64,000 nucleotides of DNA, taken from positions 62,001-126,000 of the forward strand of contig JADJJE010000014.1 in assembly GCA_016706685.1 (NCBI GenBank), written 5' to 3'. The stretch is from Sandaracinaceae bacterium (GTDB lineage Bacteria; Myxococcota_A; Polyangia; Polyangiales; Houyiibacteriaceae). The translations under genes and the position numbers were made by a program. Under the pieces are notes generated by a model, which was given only the letters and a program-made list of their open reading frames with translations, searched no databases and was not told the DNA's origin. Within the stretch, counting starts at the first letter, position 1, and the number at the start of each line of letters is the position of its first letter. Positions 41,658 through 50,685 of this stretch are shown here, one piece after another.

Positions 41658-43829
41658 GTGTCGCCAACCGTCCATGTCCAGAGCCTCGCACGTGCGCTGA
41701 CGCTGACGGGGCTCGCGCTCCTGTTCCTGCTCGCGGGCTGTGGGGGAGAAGCGCCCGCTGCGGATCTCGGTGTGGTGGACGAGGGCCCCGTGGATCTCGG
41801 TCCCGACGCGGGAGACAGCGGCGTGGACGCGAACGGCCCCCGCCTCGATGCGCCAGACCTCCTGCGCCTGCCCTACGTGGACGCAGGCGCGGGCAGCGTG
41901 ACCGCCACGCTCGAGCTGACCAACAGCGGCAGCGTGTCCCTCACGCTAGGATTCGAGTGGATGGGCGACGCGCTGCTCAGCGTCGACGGTACCCCGCCAG
42001 GCACGCTCGCGGCCGGCGACACCGCGAGCGTGACCGTGCGCTTTGCGGGCACGGCGGCGCAGCACGTGGCCCTCGGCACGCTGAGCGTTACGTCCGAGGC
42101 GGGCACCCACAGCGTCCAGGTGGTGGCCGTGGCGGGCGCGGCCGGGCTGCCCGCCGCCACGTGGGAGGCCGTGCTGGCTGCGGGGGGTGCGCCCTGCGGC
42201 ATGGGCACCACGGTGGCCCTGCCCACCGCGCCGTTCCCGGACGCGAGCGGGGTGTGGACCGACGCGAGTGTGCGCATCTTCGTGCCCGCGGGCTATCGCC
42301 AGCACGCCGACCACGACATGCTGCTGCACTTCCACGGGCACAACGGCACGCTGGCGGGGACCCTCGCCGGACACCGCTACGAGCAGCACGTCTGTGCGAG
42401 TGGCGCGAACGCGCTCTTGGTGGTCCCGCAAGGGCCCGTGAACGCGGCCAGCAGCAACTTCGGCAAGCTCATGACGCCGGCCGGCACGCGCGCGCTCTTG
42501 GAGCAAGTGCTGGTGCTGCTCTACCGCGACGACGTCGTGAACGTCCCCGTGCGTGGCGAGCTGACGCTCACGGCGCACTCGGGCGGCTATCACGCGGTGG
42601 CCCTCAACGCGAACGACAGCAGCCTGCGCGTCACGCAGGTGCACCTCTACGACGCGCTCTACGGCGACCTCGCCGCTTTCGCCACCTACGCGGGCAGCGG
42701 CGCGTTCTTCCGCAGCAACTACACCACCTCGGGCGGTACGCTGCCCGAGAACCAAGGCCTGGCGGTCACCCTCGCGGAAGACTACCCCGGCGTCTCGCTG
42801 AGCGAAGACGCCACGTTGCCTGCGCTGCGCGACACACAGAGCGTCATCGACTTCACGCCCTCCTCGCACAACGGCGCCACCCGCTACCGCAACGCCTATG
42901 GCGACCGCGTACGCTTCGGCAGCCGGCGCGGCGTGGCGGGCGGGCGCATCGAGCTGCGCAGCGCCACCGTCACTGCGGGCGTGGCGACGCTCACCTTCTT
43001 GGCCCCGCGCGACGAGCAGCGCACCGGCTTCGTGGTGGAGGCCTCCGAGGCAGGCGGCCCGTTCGTCAGCGTGGCCGAGGCCTCGACCAGCGCCCGCGAG
43101 GTCACCTTCGCCGTCAGCGGCAGCGCGTCGCGCGCCGTTCGGGTCCGCTCCCGCATGGCGAGCGCCAGTGCCCCCAGTGAGGCGAGCGACACCTACGCCC
43201 TCACGCCCGGCGCAGACATCCTGGTGGTGGACGGCTTCGAGCGCGTGCTGGGCGGCTCCTTCGGTGGGCGCTCGCACGCCTTCGCCGCGCGTGTCGGCCA
43301 GCTGCTGGGCGCCAACACCATCTCGCAGCGCGCCCTCACCGAAGACGGCTTCTCGCTCGCGGGCTATCGCGCCGTGGTCTGGCTGGCCGGCGACCAGTCG
43401 CTCGAGGACGCCGTGCTCGGGGCTGACGCCCGCGCCTTGCTCAGCGCCTACGTGGGCAGCGGAGGCGCCCTGTTGGTCAGCGGCAGCGAGGTGGCCTTCG
43501 CGCTGAGCGGCAACGCCTTCTTGGCGGAGCTCGGCGCCACCTACGTGGGCGATGACGCGGGCTCGCTCACAGTGAGCGCCGAGGCCGCGCTGGGGGTCCC
43601 GCTGGTGAACGCTCCGTTCGGCGGGCCTGCTGCGGCCTACGAGGAAGACTTCCCCGACGTGCTCGGCACGGCGCCTGGAGCGAGCGTACTGTTGCGCTAC
43701 GGCACCGCCACAGTGGCCGCGGTGGGCATCCCGGGCAGCGCCGCGCTGGTGGGCTTCCCCCTAGAAGTGGTGGAGTCCGACGCGCAGCTCAGCACTCTGC
43801 TGGGAGCGCTGGTGGCCTTCGTGGACTGA
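41658..43829 (+). CDS. lipoprotein with alpha/beta-hydrolase-like and Ig/FnIII modules
   Basis: From GTG 41658 the product is 723 residues with lipobox LLAGC (Cys28) and an Asp-rich linker. Residues 60-160 are an Ig-like domain (ATLELTNSGSVSLTLGFEWM). Residues 170-430 look like an alpha/beta-hydrolase (HFHGHNGT oxyanion-like strand, TAHSGGYHAV near residue 308 as nucleophile elbow). A fibronectin-III-like module follows (about 435-510). The last 200 residues form a glutamine-amidotransferase/flavodoxin-like domain (ILVVDGFERVLGG, YRAVVWLAGDQSLED, GGALLVSGSEVAF). It may be a surface esterase that binds and cuts polymers; this is inference from folds, not a named family. Confidence 0.75.
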   Translation: MSPTVHVQSLARALTLTGLALLFLLAGCGGEAPAADLGVVDEGPVDLGPDAGDSGVDANGPRLDAPDLLRLPYVDAGAGSVTATLELTNSGSVSLTLGFEWMGDALLSVDGTPPGTLAAGDTASVTVRFAGTAAQHVALGTLSVTSEAGTHSVQVVAVAGAAGLPAATWEAVLAAGGAPCGMGTTVALPTAPFPDASGVWTDASVRIFVPAGYRQHADHDMLLHFHGHNGTLAGTLAGHRYEQHVCASGANALLVVPQGPVNAASSNFGKLMTPAGTRALLEQVLVLLYRDDVVNVPVRGELTLTAHSGGYHAVALNANDSSLRVTQVHLYDALYGDLAAFATYAGSGAFFRSNYTTSGGTLPENQGLAVTLAEDYPGVSLSEDATLPALRDTQSVIDFTPSSHNGATRYRNAYGDRVRFGSRRGVAGGRIELRSATVTAGVATLTFLAPRDEQRTGFVVEASEAGGPFVSVAEASTSAREVTFAVSGSASRAVRVRSRMASASAPSEASDTYALTPGADILVVDGFERVLGGSFGGRSHAFAARVGQLLGANTISQRALTEDGFSLAGYRAVVWLAGDQSLEDAVLGADARALLSAYVGSGGALLVSGSEVAFALSGNAFLAELGATYVGDDAGSLTVSAEAALGVPLVNAPFGGPAAAYEEDFPDVLGTAPGASVLLRYGTATVAAVGIPGSAALVGFPLEVVESDAQLSTLLGALVAFVD

Positions 43830-43856
43830 TGCGCACCGGCTGAGGGACCGGCCCGC

Positions 43857-45461
43857 TCAGCCCGCGCGCTCGGGCCCGACCCGCACCGGCAGCGGCGCCT
43901 CGCGCAGCGCGATCACCGGCGCGCCGTGCTCAACGTCCACGCCCGCCGCGAACGTCAGCTCGCCCTCGTCCTCGAGCACGCCGTCCAGGATGTACCAGTC
44001 GGCCGACACGCGCTCGCGCGTGAACGAAAGCGTGAAGAAGCCGCGGTGCGACAGGTTGGCCCACGCCACGTGCGGGTGCGTCTCGGGCAGACTGCGCGCC
44101 AGCGCCGAGCCAATCGTCGGAGGCAGCGGGAAGGTGGACGTCACGCCCGGCGCCACGAACTCCACGGCCAGCGAGTCGCGAGCCACGTCGAAGCTCGCGT
44201 CGAACGGCGTGCGCGCCAGCTGGTTCGCCCACGCGGAGTGGATGTCTCCCGTCAGCACCACGGTGCGCCCCGCTGCATGCGCTTCGATGGCCTGGAACAA
44301 CCGCTCGCGCGCGTGCGCGTAGCCGTCCCATTGGTCGTTGTTCTCCACCGGCAGGTCCAGCTGCCCCACCATCACCTGCTGGCCCAGCACCACCCAGCGC
44401 GCCGCGCTCTCGCTGAGCTGGGTCTCGAGCCAGGCCTCCTGCGTGGCGCCCAGCAGGCTGCGCTCGGGCGTGTCCGTGCTCAGGTCGTCAATCTGCGCGT
44501 CGCGTCCCTCGAGGCGCGTGTCCAGCATGACCACGTCCAGCAGCTCGCCGTAGCGCAGCGTCCGGTAGAGCGGACCGCTCTCGGGCGCACGCACCGGCAT
44601 CCACTCGTAGTAGGCCTGCTGCGCTCCGCTCTTGCGCGTGGCCCACGGGCCATCCGTGCTCTCGTCGTGGCTGGGCGCGCCCGTGGCGTGCGCGTTGTTG
44701 ACGCTCTCGTGGTCGTCCCACACCGCGATCAGCGGGTTCTGCCGGAGCAGCTCCTGCAGCGACGCTTCGCGCCGGTACTGCGCGTGGCGCGTCCGGTAGT
44801 CGCTCAGCGTGAGCAGCTCGTTCGCGGGCTCCACCGCGCGTGGCATCTCCACGCTGCTCGCGCTCTCGTAGAGGAAGTCGCCCAGGTGCAGCACGCCGTC
44901 CAGGTCGTCGCGCCCAGCCAGGTGGTCATAGGCATGGAACCAGCCGCGCGCGAGGTTGCTGCACGACACCACGCCGAAGCACAGGCGCGCGGCGTCTCCC
45001 ACGGGTGCCAGCCGCGTGCGGCCCACCAGCGAGCTGCGCCCGCCCGACTGGAAGCGGTAGTAGTAGGTGCGGCCCCAGATCAGCGCGCTCACGTCCAGCT
45101 GCACGCAGTAGTCGCGCTCCGCCATGGCCATCACCGTGCCCGCGGCCACTCGCCGCCGGAGCTCGGGGTCCAGCGCCACCTCGTAGTACACCGGCACCGC
45201 AGCCGGCGCGTCGCTCGGGGTGAGCCGCGTCCAGAGGCGCACGCTGTCGGCGCTGGGGTCGCCGCTGGCCACGCCGTGCGTGAACAAGCTGGCGGGCGCG
45301 CTGCCCATGCTGGCCGGGCTATCTTCATAGCTGGGCAGGTCGCGCGGCAGCGGCGGCAGGCCACCGTCGTCGCAGCCCGAGAGCCCGGTGCTCAGCCCCG
45401 TGGTCAGTGCCGCGCCTGCAACAGCGGCGGTGGTGCGCAAGAACGTGCGGCGTGAGGCCAT
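43857..45461 (-). CDS. phoD: PhoD-type alkaline phosphatase, Tat-exported (paralogue 2)
   Basis: From ATG 45461 the product is 534 residues. The Tat motif SRRTFLR (3-9) and a lipobox-like GLSGC (Cys30) open the protein. The PhoD landmarks are intact: SLFTHGVASGDP, HLGDFLYE, WDDHE and TGDIHSAW. It is about 50% like the copy at 33582-35219 by eye, and the genes share flanking layout but not orientation partners. Two phosphatases suggest phosphate scavenging at the surface, or two substrates. It is divergent from the 45514 lipoprotein gene with only 52 bp between starts, so the promoters overlap. Confidence 0.92.
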   Translation of the reverse strand: MASRRTFLRTTAAVAGAALTTGLSTGLSGCDDGGLPPLPRDLPSYEDSPASMGSAPASLFTHGVASGDPSADSVRLWTRLTPSDAPAAVPVYYEVALDPELRRRVAAGTVMAMAERDYCVQLDVSALIWGRTYYYRFQSGGRSSLVGRTRLAPVGDAARLCFGVVSCSNLARGWFHAYDHLAGRDDLDGVLHLGDFLYESASSVEMPRAVEPANELLTLSDYRTRHAQYRREASLQELLRQNPLIAVWDDHESVNNAHATGAPSHDESTDGPWATRKSGAQQAYYEWMPVRAPESGPLYRTLRYGELLDVVMLDTRLEGRDAQIDDLSTDTPERSLLGATQEAWLETQLSESAARWVVLGQQVMVGQLDLPVENNDQWDGYAHARERLFQAIEAHAAGRTVVLTGDIHSAWANQLARTPFDASFDVARDSLAVEFVAPGVTSTFPLPPTIGSALARSLPETHPHVAWANLSHRGFFTLSFTRERVSADWYILDGVLEDEGELTFAAGVDVEHGAPVIALREAPLPVRVGPERAG

Positions 45462-45513
45462 GGCGCAGCATAGCGCAGGACCCCTCTTGCACGGGCTGCT
45501 ATGGTGCCCGGCC

Positions 45514-46431
45514 ATGCGACCCCTTCTCCTGCTCCCTCCACTCGCACTCGGGCTCTCGGCCTGCGCCACCCTGCCTGACGCTCCGCGCGAGCGCGGCCTC
45601 TACGTGGACGTGCGCAAGGCGGTCGAGTTCGAAGAAGAGGTGGACTGGACCTCCGACCGCCTCGAGGTGGAGGAGGTGCTCCCCAACGTGATGGGGAGCG
45701 TGTGCCGCACGTCGCCCGAGACGCGCCGCAACCTGATCGACTGGCTGGACGTGCAGATCACTGCCGAGGGTGGGCCTGCGGAGGAGCTCTACGAGCGCGA
45801 GGGACGCGACCGCACGGGCGACGTGAAGCGCGTACAGACGCTCGAACGCACGCGCGCCCTCTTGCTGCGCGCGCACGAGCTGGCCGACGCCGAGTGCCCG
45901 TTCTGGCTCGAAGAGGAGCCCGACTTCCGCGGCCTGCAGAGCGACGAGGGGCGTGTGGTGGTGCTGCTCGAGAGCATGGGCGGCGCGGCCCTCACGCTGA
46001 CCGACGGGCAGACCGCTTTCGGCGGCGGCGGCGTGGGGCGCTTGCTGCTGGCCGGCGGCGTCTCGCGGCGGCTGACGCTGGGCGTGGGCTTCGGTGTGGG
46101 CGCCGATGGCGACCTGCCCGAGACCGAGACGGGAGGGCGCGCCTTCGAGGCCGTGGTCGCTTTCCAGGTGCCGCTCCTGCTGCGCGTGAACTTCATCAGT
46201 CGCATCTTCGACGCCGAGATCGACATCACCAGCCGCATGCGCGACGGCGTGCTCCAGACGCCCGGCATCCGCTTCGCGTTCGCCTACGGCTTGTCCGCGC
46301 CGCGCACCGCGGGGCTCATGCCCTACATCCTGGCGTGGGTGGGCTACGAGGTGATCCCCGGCCGCGGCGCAGACCCCACCTCGCACATCCTCTGGTTGGG
46401 CAGCAAGGTGGGCTTCAACTGGGATCCGTGA
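45514..46431 (+). CDS. lipoprotein of unknown function
   Basis: From ATG 45514 the product is 305 residues with a short signal and lipobox GLSAC (Cys17). Residues 40-145 are charged and helical with a VCRTSPETRRNLIDWLD segment. Residues 150-305 alternate polar and hydrophobic residues like an outer-membrane beta-barrel (VVVLLESMGGAALTLTDGQ, LTLGVGFGVGADGDL, ITSRMRDGVLQTPGIRFAFAYGLS), so a small porin-like barrel is possible. No family name. The caspase-like gene follows at 30 bp on the same strand. Confidence 0.72.
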   Translation: MRPLLLLPPLALGLSACATLPDAPRERGLYVDVRKAVEFEEEVDWTSDRLEVEEVLPNVMGSVCRTSPETRRNLIDWLDVQITAEGGPAEELYEREGRDRTGDVKRVQTLERTRALLLRAHELADAECPFWLEEEPDFRGLQSDEGRVVVLLESMGGAALTLTDGQTAFGGGGVGRLLLAGGVSRRLTLGVGFGVGADGDLPETETGGRAFEAVVAFQVPLLLRVNFISRIFDAEIDITSRMRDGVLQTPGIRFAFAYGLSAPRTAGLMPYILAWVGYEVIPGRGADPTSHILWLGSKVGFNWDP

Positions 46432-46461
46432 TCCCGCAGTGAGTGGTGGCATGATGCCGCC

Positions 46462-47775
46462 ATGCTGCGAGTACGCCCGTGGGTCCTGATCGCGCTGTGG
46501 GCGCTGGTGTCCGCCGTCGCCGCGTGCGACCGCGCGCCCGCCGCCGTGCCGCCGCCGCCTCCCGGCGCAGCGCTGCCGCCACCGCCCGTGGCGCAGGTGC
46601 CGCCCGTGGCGCAGGTGCCGACACCCGTGGTGCCTTCCACGCCGCCGGCTTGGGTGGCCCCGCCCGCTGCGCCTGGCCCCGCCGCCCCCAGTGTCCCGCT
46701 CACGCACGCGCCGCTGCTCGACGCGGGCACCCGCGTGGTCATCGCGGGCTTGCTCGAGTTCAGTGACCCGGGCCTCTCGGGCTTCTCCAACGCCGACCGG
46801 CGTGACGTGGAGCTGGGCCATGTGCTGGTGGAGCGCGGCGTGCCGGCCACTCAGATCACCACGTTGCTGGACCAGCAGGCCACGCGCGCTGCCATCTTGG
46901 CCGCGCTCAGTGCGGCGGCTGACGCTACCCCACCGGGAGGCACGCTGGTCTTCTACTACGCCGGGCACGGCATCCGCACCGAGTCCGGGCAGATCGCCTA
47001 CGTGGCCTATGACACGCACTCGGAGTACCCCGACCGTCCAGGCGTCTCCGTGGACGACCTGTACGCGGTGCTCGCGCCGCGGATGGCCGGCAAGCGCGTG
47101 GTGTTCTTCGGCGACTGCTGTCACTCCGGCGGCCTGGGCGCCCTCGCAGGCCGGCTCGCCACCACGGGCGCCACCGCGCTGAGCGTGACCTCGGCCGACG
47201 CCAGCAACCTGTCCACGGGCAACTGGACCTACAGCCAGATCCTCCTCGAGGGCCTGCGCGGCGATCCTGCACTCGATGCCAATGGAGACGCGCGCGTCGC
47301 CATCGGGGAGCTCGAGGGCGGCGTGCGGGTGGCCATGCGCTACCTCGAAGGGCAGCGCAGCGGCGCCTTCCTGGGCGGCGTGGACCGGGACGCGCTGACG
47401 GTGGCACAGCGCGTGGGGCCGCCGCGCGCGGGCATCGAGGCCGGGCAGTTCATGCACGACAGCCGCGGCAATGTGGTGCGCGTGAACCGCGTGGATGGCC
47501 CCACCGCCAGCGTTCGCCGCTACTTTTATGCGCTCTCGCGCGACTCCGAGGTGCCGCTCGCGCGCCTCGCGCCCATCGTCACCCGTGGTTACGCGGTGGG
47601 CACCGAGCTCATGGTGGAGTGGGGTGGGCGCGTCTGGCCAGCGCGCGTCACCGCGGCGGACGGTGACTTCGCGTTCATCACCTACCCCGGTTGGCCCAAC
47701 TACTGGGACGAGTGGATCCTCTCGGACAGGGTGCGCAGCGTCACGGCAGTTGCGGAGAACCCACCAATAAGGTGA
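46462..47775 (+). CDS. caspase-like (metacaspase) lipoprotein with Tudor/Agenet-like domain
   Basis: The product is 437 residues with a lipobox VAAC (Cys22) and a Pro-rich stalk to about residue 80. Residues 88-290 are a C14 caspase p20 fold with catalytic His169 (FYYAGHG) and Cys220 (FGDCCHSGG), so both residues of the dyad are present. Residues 300-360 form a linker domain. The last ~60 residues (GTELMVEWGGRVWPARV...YPGWPNYWDEWI) fit a Tudor/Agenet barrel, a module better known from eukaryotic chromatin proteins. A bacterial metacaspase held at the surface could cut after Arg/Lys. It follows the 45514 lipoprotein by 30 bp and precedes another lipoprotein by 10 bp; probably one operon. Confidence 0.85.
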   Translation: MLRVRPWVLIALWALVSAVAACDRAPAAVPPPPPGAALPPPPVAQVPPVAQVPTPVVPSTPPAWVAPPAAPGPAAPSVPLTHAPLLDAGTRVVIAGLLEFSDPGLSGFSNADRRDVELGHVLVERGVPATQITTLLDQQATRAAILAALSAAADATPPGGTLVFYYAGHGIRTESGQIAYVAYDTHSEYPDRPGVSVDDLYAVLAPRMAGKRVVFFGDCCHSGGLGALAGRLATTGATALSVTSADASNLSTGNWTYSQILLEGLRGDPALDANGDARVAIGELEGGVRVAMRYLEGQRSGAFLGGVDRDALTVAQRVGPPRAGIEAGQFMHDSRGNVVRVNRVDGPTASVRRYFYALSRDSEVPLARLAPIVTRGYAVGTELMVEWGGRVWPARVTAADGDFAFITYPGWPNYWDEWILSDRVRSVTAVAENPPIR

Positions 47776-47785
47776 TTCTCCGTAC

Positions 47786-49735
47786 GTGACCGTTCTCCTC
47801 CCCCCTCGTCGCTCGCCCGCTCCTCTTTCCCATCGCCTCCTGCTCTGCGTCCTGGTGCTCGCGCTCGCCGGCCTCGCCGCGTCGTGCGGTGACTCGGTCC
47901 GGCGCATCGCCGACTACCAGAACCTGCCTGGCGGAAACCCGCTCGTGCCGGAGGTGGCGGCGCTGCCCTATCCCTCCGACTTCTATCTGGTGGAGGACGC
48001 GAGCACGCCCACCGGCCGACGCCTCCAGCTGCCCGACGAAGTCATGCCGCGCAGCGTGGACGCCACACTCTTCCAGCAGGACGGCTACACCATCATCCCG
48101 GCCATCCTGGCCTATCTGCCCGGCGGCACCGACGTCGCGTCGCTGCCCAGCCCCACCGACCACGCCGCCACCATCGCCGACGACTCGTCCGTCATGCTGG
48201 TGCGCGAGGGCACGTGGGAGCGCGTGGGCATCCTGGCCGAGCTCGACCAGACCACCACGGACACGGCGCGGCAGGCCATCATCATCCGCCCGCTGCAGGC
48301 GCTCGAGTACGAGACCGGCTACGTGGTCATCCTGCGCAACTCGCTGCGCCGCCTGGACGGCACGCCGCACGAGCCGAGCGAGGTCTACGCCGCGCTGCGC
48401 GACGACGCGCGCACGGGCATCGACGAGGTCGACCGCCAGCGCGACGACTTCCAGCTGGTGCGCGCGGCCATCAGCGGCACGGGCCTCGATGAAGACGAGG
48501 TGGTGCTGGCCTGGTCCTTCCACACGCGCTCCGAGGAGGCGGTCACCGGCCCGCTGGTGAGCATGCAGCTGGCCGCCAACGTGGCGCCCATCGGCGACTA
48601 CGCCATCACCACCGACGTCATCGACGGGACCAACCGGCAGATCGAGGGCACCGTGGACGTGCCCAACTACGTGAACCCGGAGAGCGGCCTGGTGGTGTTG
48701 GACAGCGAGGGGGAGGCCACGCAGTTCGGCGTGCGCGAGGTGCCCTTCGTGCTGACCATCCCCGACACCATCGACGAGGCGCGCCCCGTGCTGATCTACG
48801 GCCACGGCTTCCTGGGCACGCGCGCCCAGACCACGCGCGGCTCGTTCAACGACATGTGCTCGGACTATCGCCTGAGCGCTGCGGGCATGGAGTTCGGCTT
48901 CCACGAGAACATCGTGCCCATCATCTCGCGTGCGTTCGGCGGCGACTGGGAGGCCATGAACGAAGTGGTGGCCGAGGTGCAGCAGTCGTTCGTGAACTCC
49001 ACCTTCCTGGCGCGCTTGATCCGCGAGCGCCTGGCAGACGAGCTCGAGGCCACGCCCATGGTGGGTGAGCCCCACCCCGTGCTGGACGCCGAGAACGTGC
49101 ACTACCTGGGCATCTCCAACGGCGGCACCTTCGGCTACGTGATGGCGGCCACCAGCCCGCAGCTCGAGCGCTCGGTCATGGTGGTGGGCGGGGGCGGCCT
49201 CATCCACTTTCTCCAGCGCGCCACGCAGTGGAACATGTTCGGACCACTGCTGCGTCTGGTCATCCGCGACCCCATCGACCAACAGCTGGCGTTCTCCATG
49301 ATCCAGCAGGCGCTCGACCCGGTGGACTCCATGAACTACGTCCGCCACCTGGTCACCGACCGGTATCCGGGGATGCGGCCCATGCGCGCGCAGATGCACA
49401 TGGCCATCAACGACAGCCAGGTGAACAACCTGGTGACCGAGTGGGCCATGCGCTCCGCGCAAATCCCCGTCGTGGTCCCGAGCCCCAAGGACATCTGGGG
49501 GCTGCCCACCGTCGACGCCAGCCTGCCTGCGGGCGCCCCGGCCAACGTGCCCGCGGTGATGCACGTCTACGACGAGCACGTGACGCCGTCGCCCGTCACC
49601 AACATCCCGCCGGCCGAGGACAACGGCACGCACGGCACCGTGCGCGACCTCGCGTCCTATCAGGTGCAGGTGGGCCGCTTCCTCACGGAGAACATCTTCG
49701 TGCACGCGTGCGACGGCGCCTGCGACCCCAACTGA
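47786..49735 (+). CDS. lipase-like alpha/beta-hydrolase lipoprotein
   Basis: From GTG 47786 the product is 649 residues; the lipobox is LAASC (Cys34). About 250 residues follow that resemble the N-terminal beta part of bacterial virulence-factor-type lipases (LPYPSDFYLVEDAST, then DEDEVVLAWSFHTRS). The hydrolase domain starts near residue 320 (VLIYGHGFLGTRAQTTR, with the HG oxyanion loop). The nucleophile elbow GISNGG lies near residue 435. It should hydrolyse esters or lipids outside the cell. It starts 10 bp after the caspase-like gene and is probably co-transcribed with it. A C-terminal Cys pair (HACDGACDPN) may form a disulfide. Confidence 0.82.
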   Translation: MTVLLPPRRSPAPLSHRLLLCVLVLALAGLAASCGDSVRRIADYQNLPGGNPLVPEVAALPYPSDFYLVEDASTPTGRRLQLPDEVMPRSVDATLFQQDGYTIIPAILAYLPGGTDVASLPSPTDHAATIADDSSVMLVREGTWERVGILAELDQTTTDTARQAIIIRPLQALEYETGYVVILRNSLRRLDGTPHEPSEVYAALRDDARTGIDEVDRQRDDFQLVRAAISGTGLDEDEVVLAWSFHTRSEEAVTGPLVSMQLAANVAPIGDYAITTDVIDGTNRQIEGTVDVPNYVNPESGLVVLDSEGEATQFGVREVPFVLTIPDTIDEARPVLIYGHGFLGTRAQTTRGSFNDMCSDYRLSAAGMEFGFHENIVPIISRAFGGDWEAMNEVVAEVQQSFVNSTFLARLIRERLADELEATPMVGEPHPVLDAENVHYLGISNGGTFGYVMAATSPQLERSVMVVGGGGLIHFLQRATQWNMFGPLLRLVIRDPIDQQLAFSMIQQALDPVDSMNYVRHLVTDRYPGMRPMRAQMHMAINDSQVNNLVTEWAMRSAQIPVVVPSPKDIWGLPTVDASLPAGAPANVPAVMHVYDEHVTPSPVTNIPPAEDNGTHGTVRDLASYQVQVGRFLTENIFVHACDGACDPN

Positions 49736-49753
49736 GGGCGATGTGGCGGCGCG

Positions 49754-50677
49754 TTAGGAGCCGTCCGCCAGGAACGAGCCCGCGCGCGTGATGGCGCGGT
49801 TGGCCTCGGGCAGCAGCGGGGCCAGCAAGCCGAAGCCGTGCCACATGCCCGCCCACTCGTGCACGTCGCAGGGGGTCCCCGCGGCGGCGCAGCGCTCACG
49901 CAGCGTGCTCACGTCGTCGCGGAACAGCTCGTGCTCACCGCTGTCCACGTACAGGGCGGGCAGCCCATGCAGGTCGGCGAAGAGTGGCGACATGTGCGGC
50001 TGCCGTGGGTCACTCGCCCCCGCGTAGTGCTGCGCGAACACGGCGTGCAGCCACTCGCGCCGCTGCGGGTGCCGCCCCGTGAAGCCGTCGTCGATGCGGA
50101 GGTCGCGGTACGACGCCCCCGACAGGCTCACGTCCAGCCACGGCGAGTGCAGGTACACGCGGCTTGGCAGCGCCACACCCTCGTCTCGGGCGCGCACGCA
50201 CAGCGAGAGGCACAGGTTGGCGCCGGCCGACTCGCCTGCGAGCGCTACGCCCTGGGCGCCGCCGCGCTCCGTGATCAGCGCCTCCCAGAAGGCGTGCACG
50301 TCATCGTGCGCCGCGGGCCAGGGCGCCTCGGTGGACAGCCGATAACGCGGCATCAGCAGCGACTCGAAGCGCCCGGCCAACATGAGCCGCGCCGCGAACC
50401 CGCAGTGCGTCTCGGGTGAGCCGGTCGCGAAGCCGCCGCCGTGCACGTACACCAGCGTGTGTCCTGGGCGCCGATCGGCCCGCAGGTTCTGCACCGTGAG
50501 CACGGGCGCGCCCGCTGCATGGGCTCCGCTCCGCCGTGCACCCTGCGGCAGCCGCGCCGTCAGCGTCATGGCCCGCTCCACCAGCCCCAGCTGCCCGGGG
50601 TGGTGGAGCCTGCGCAGCAGCGGCCGCTGCGCGCGCAGTCCGAGCCGAATCAGGTGTGCCGCAGGGCTCTGGCGCAC
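49754..50677 (-). CDS. HSL-type alpha/beta-hydrolase esterase
   Basis: From GTG 50677 the product is 307 residues; this start keeps the helical N-terminus (AHLIRLGLRAQRPLLRRLHHPG...) seen in relatives, while ATG 50569 would lose it. The hormone-sensitive-lipase family motifs are HGGGFATGS (oxyanion hole) and GESAG (nucleophile Ser), with the Asp in ALYVDSGEHELFRDD and the His in MWHGFG. It is cytosolic and hydrolyses short-chain acyl esters. It starts 8 bp after the gltD stop, so it may ride on the glt transcript; no functional link is apparent. Confidence 0.87.
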   Translation of the reverse strand: MRQSPAAHLIRLGLRAQRPLLRRLHHPGQLGLVERAMTLTARLPQGARRSGAHAAGAPVLTVQNLRADRRPGHTLVYVHGGGFATGSPETHCGFAARLMLAGRFESLLMPRYRLSTEAPWPAAHDDVHAFWEALITERGGAQGVALAGESAGANLCLSLCVRARDEGVALPSRVYLHSPWLDVSLSGASYRDLRIDDGFTGRHPQRREWLHAVFAQHYAGASDPRQPHMSPLFADLHGLPALYVDSGEHELFRDDVSTLRERCAAAGTPCDVHEWAGMWHGFGLLAPLLPEANRAITRAGSFLADGS

Positions 50678-50685
50678 ACGCGCTC

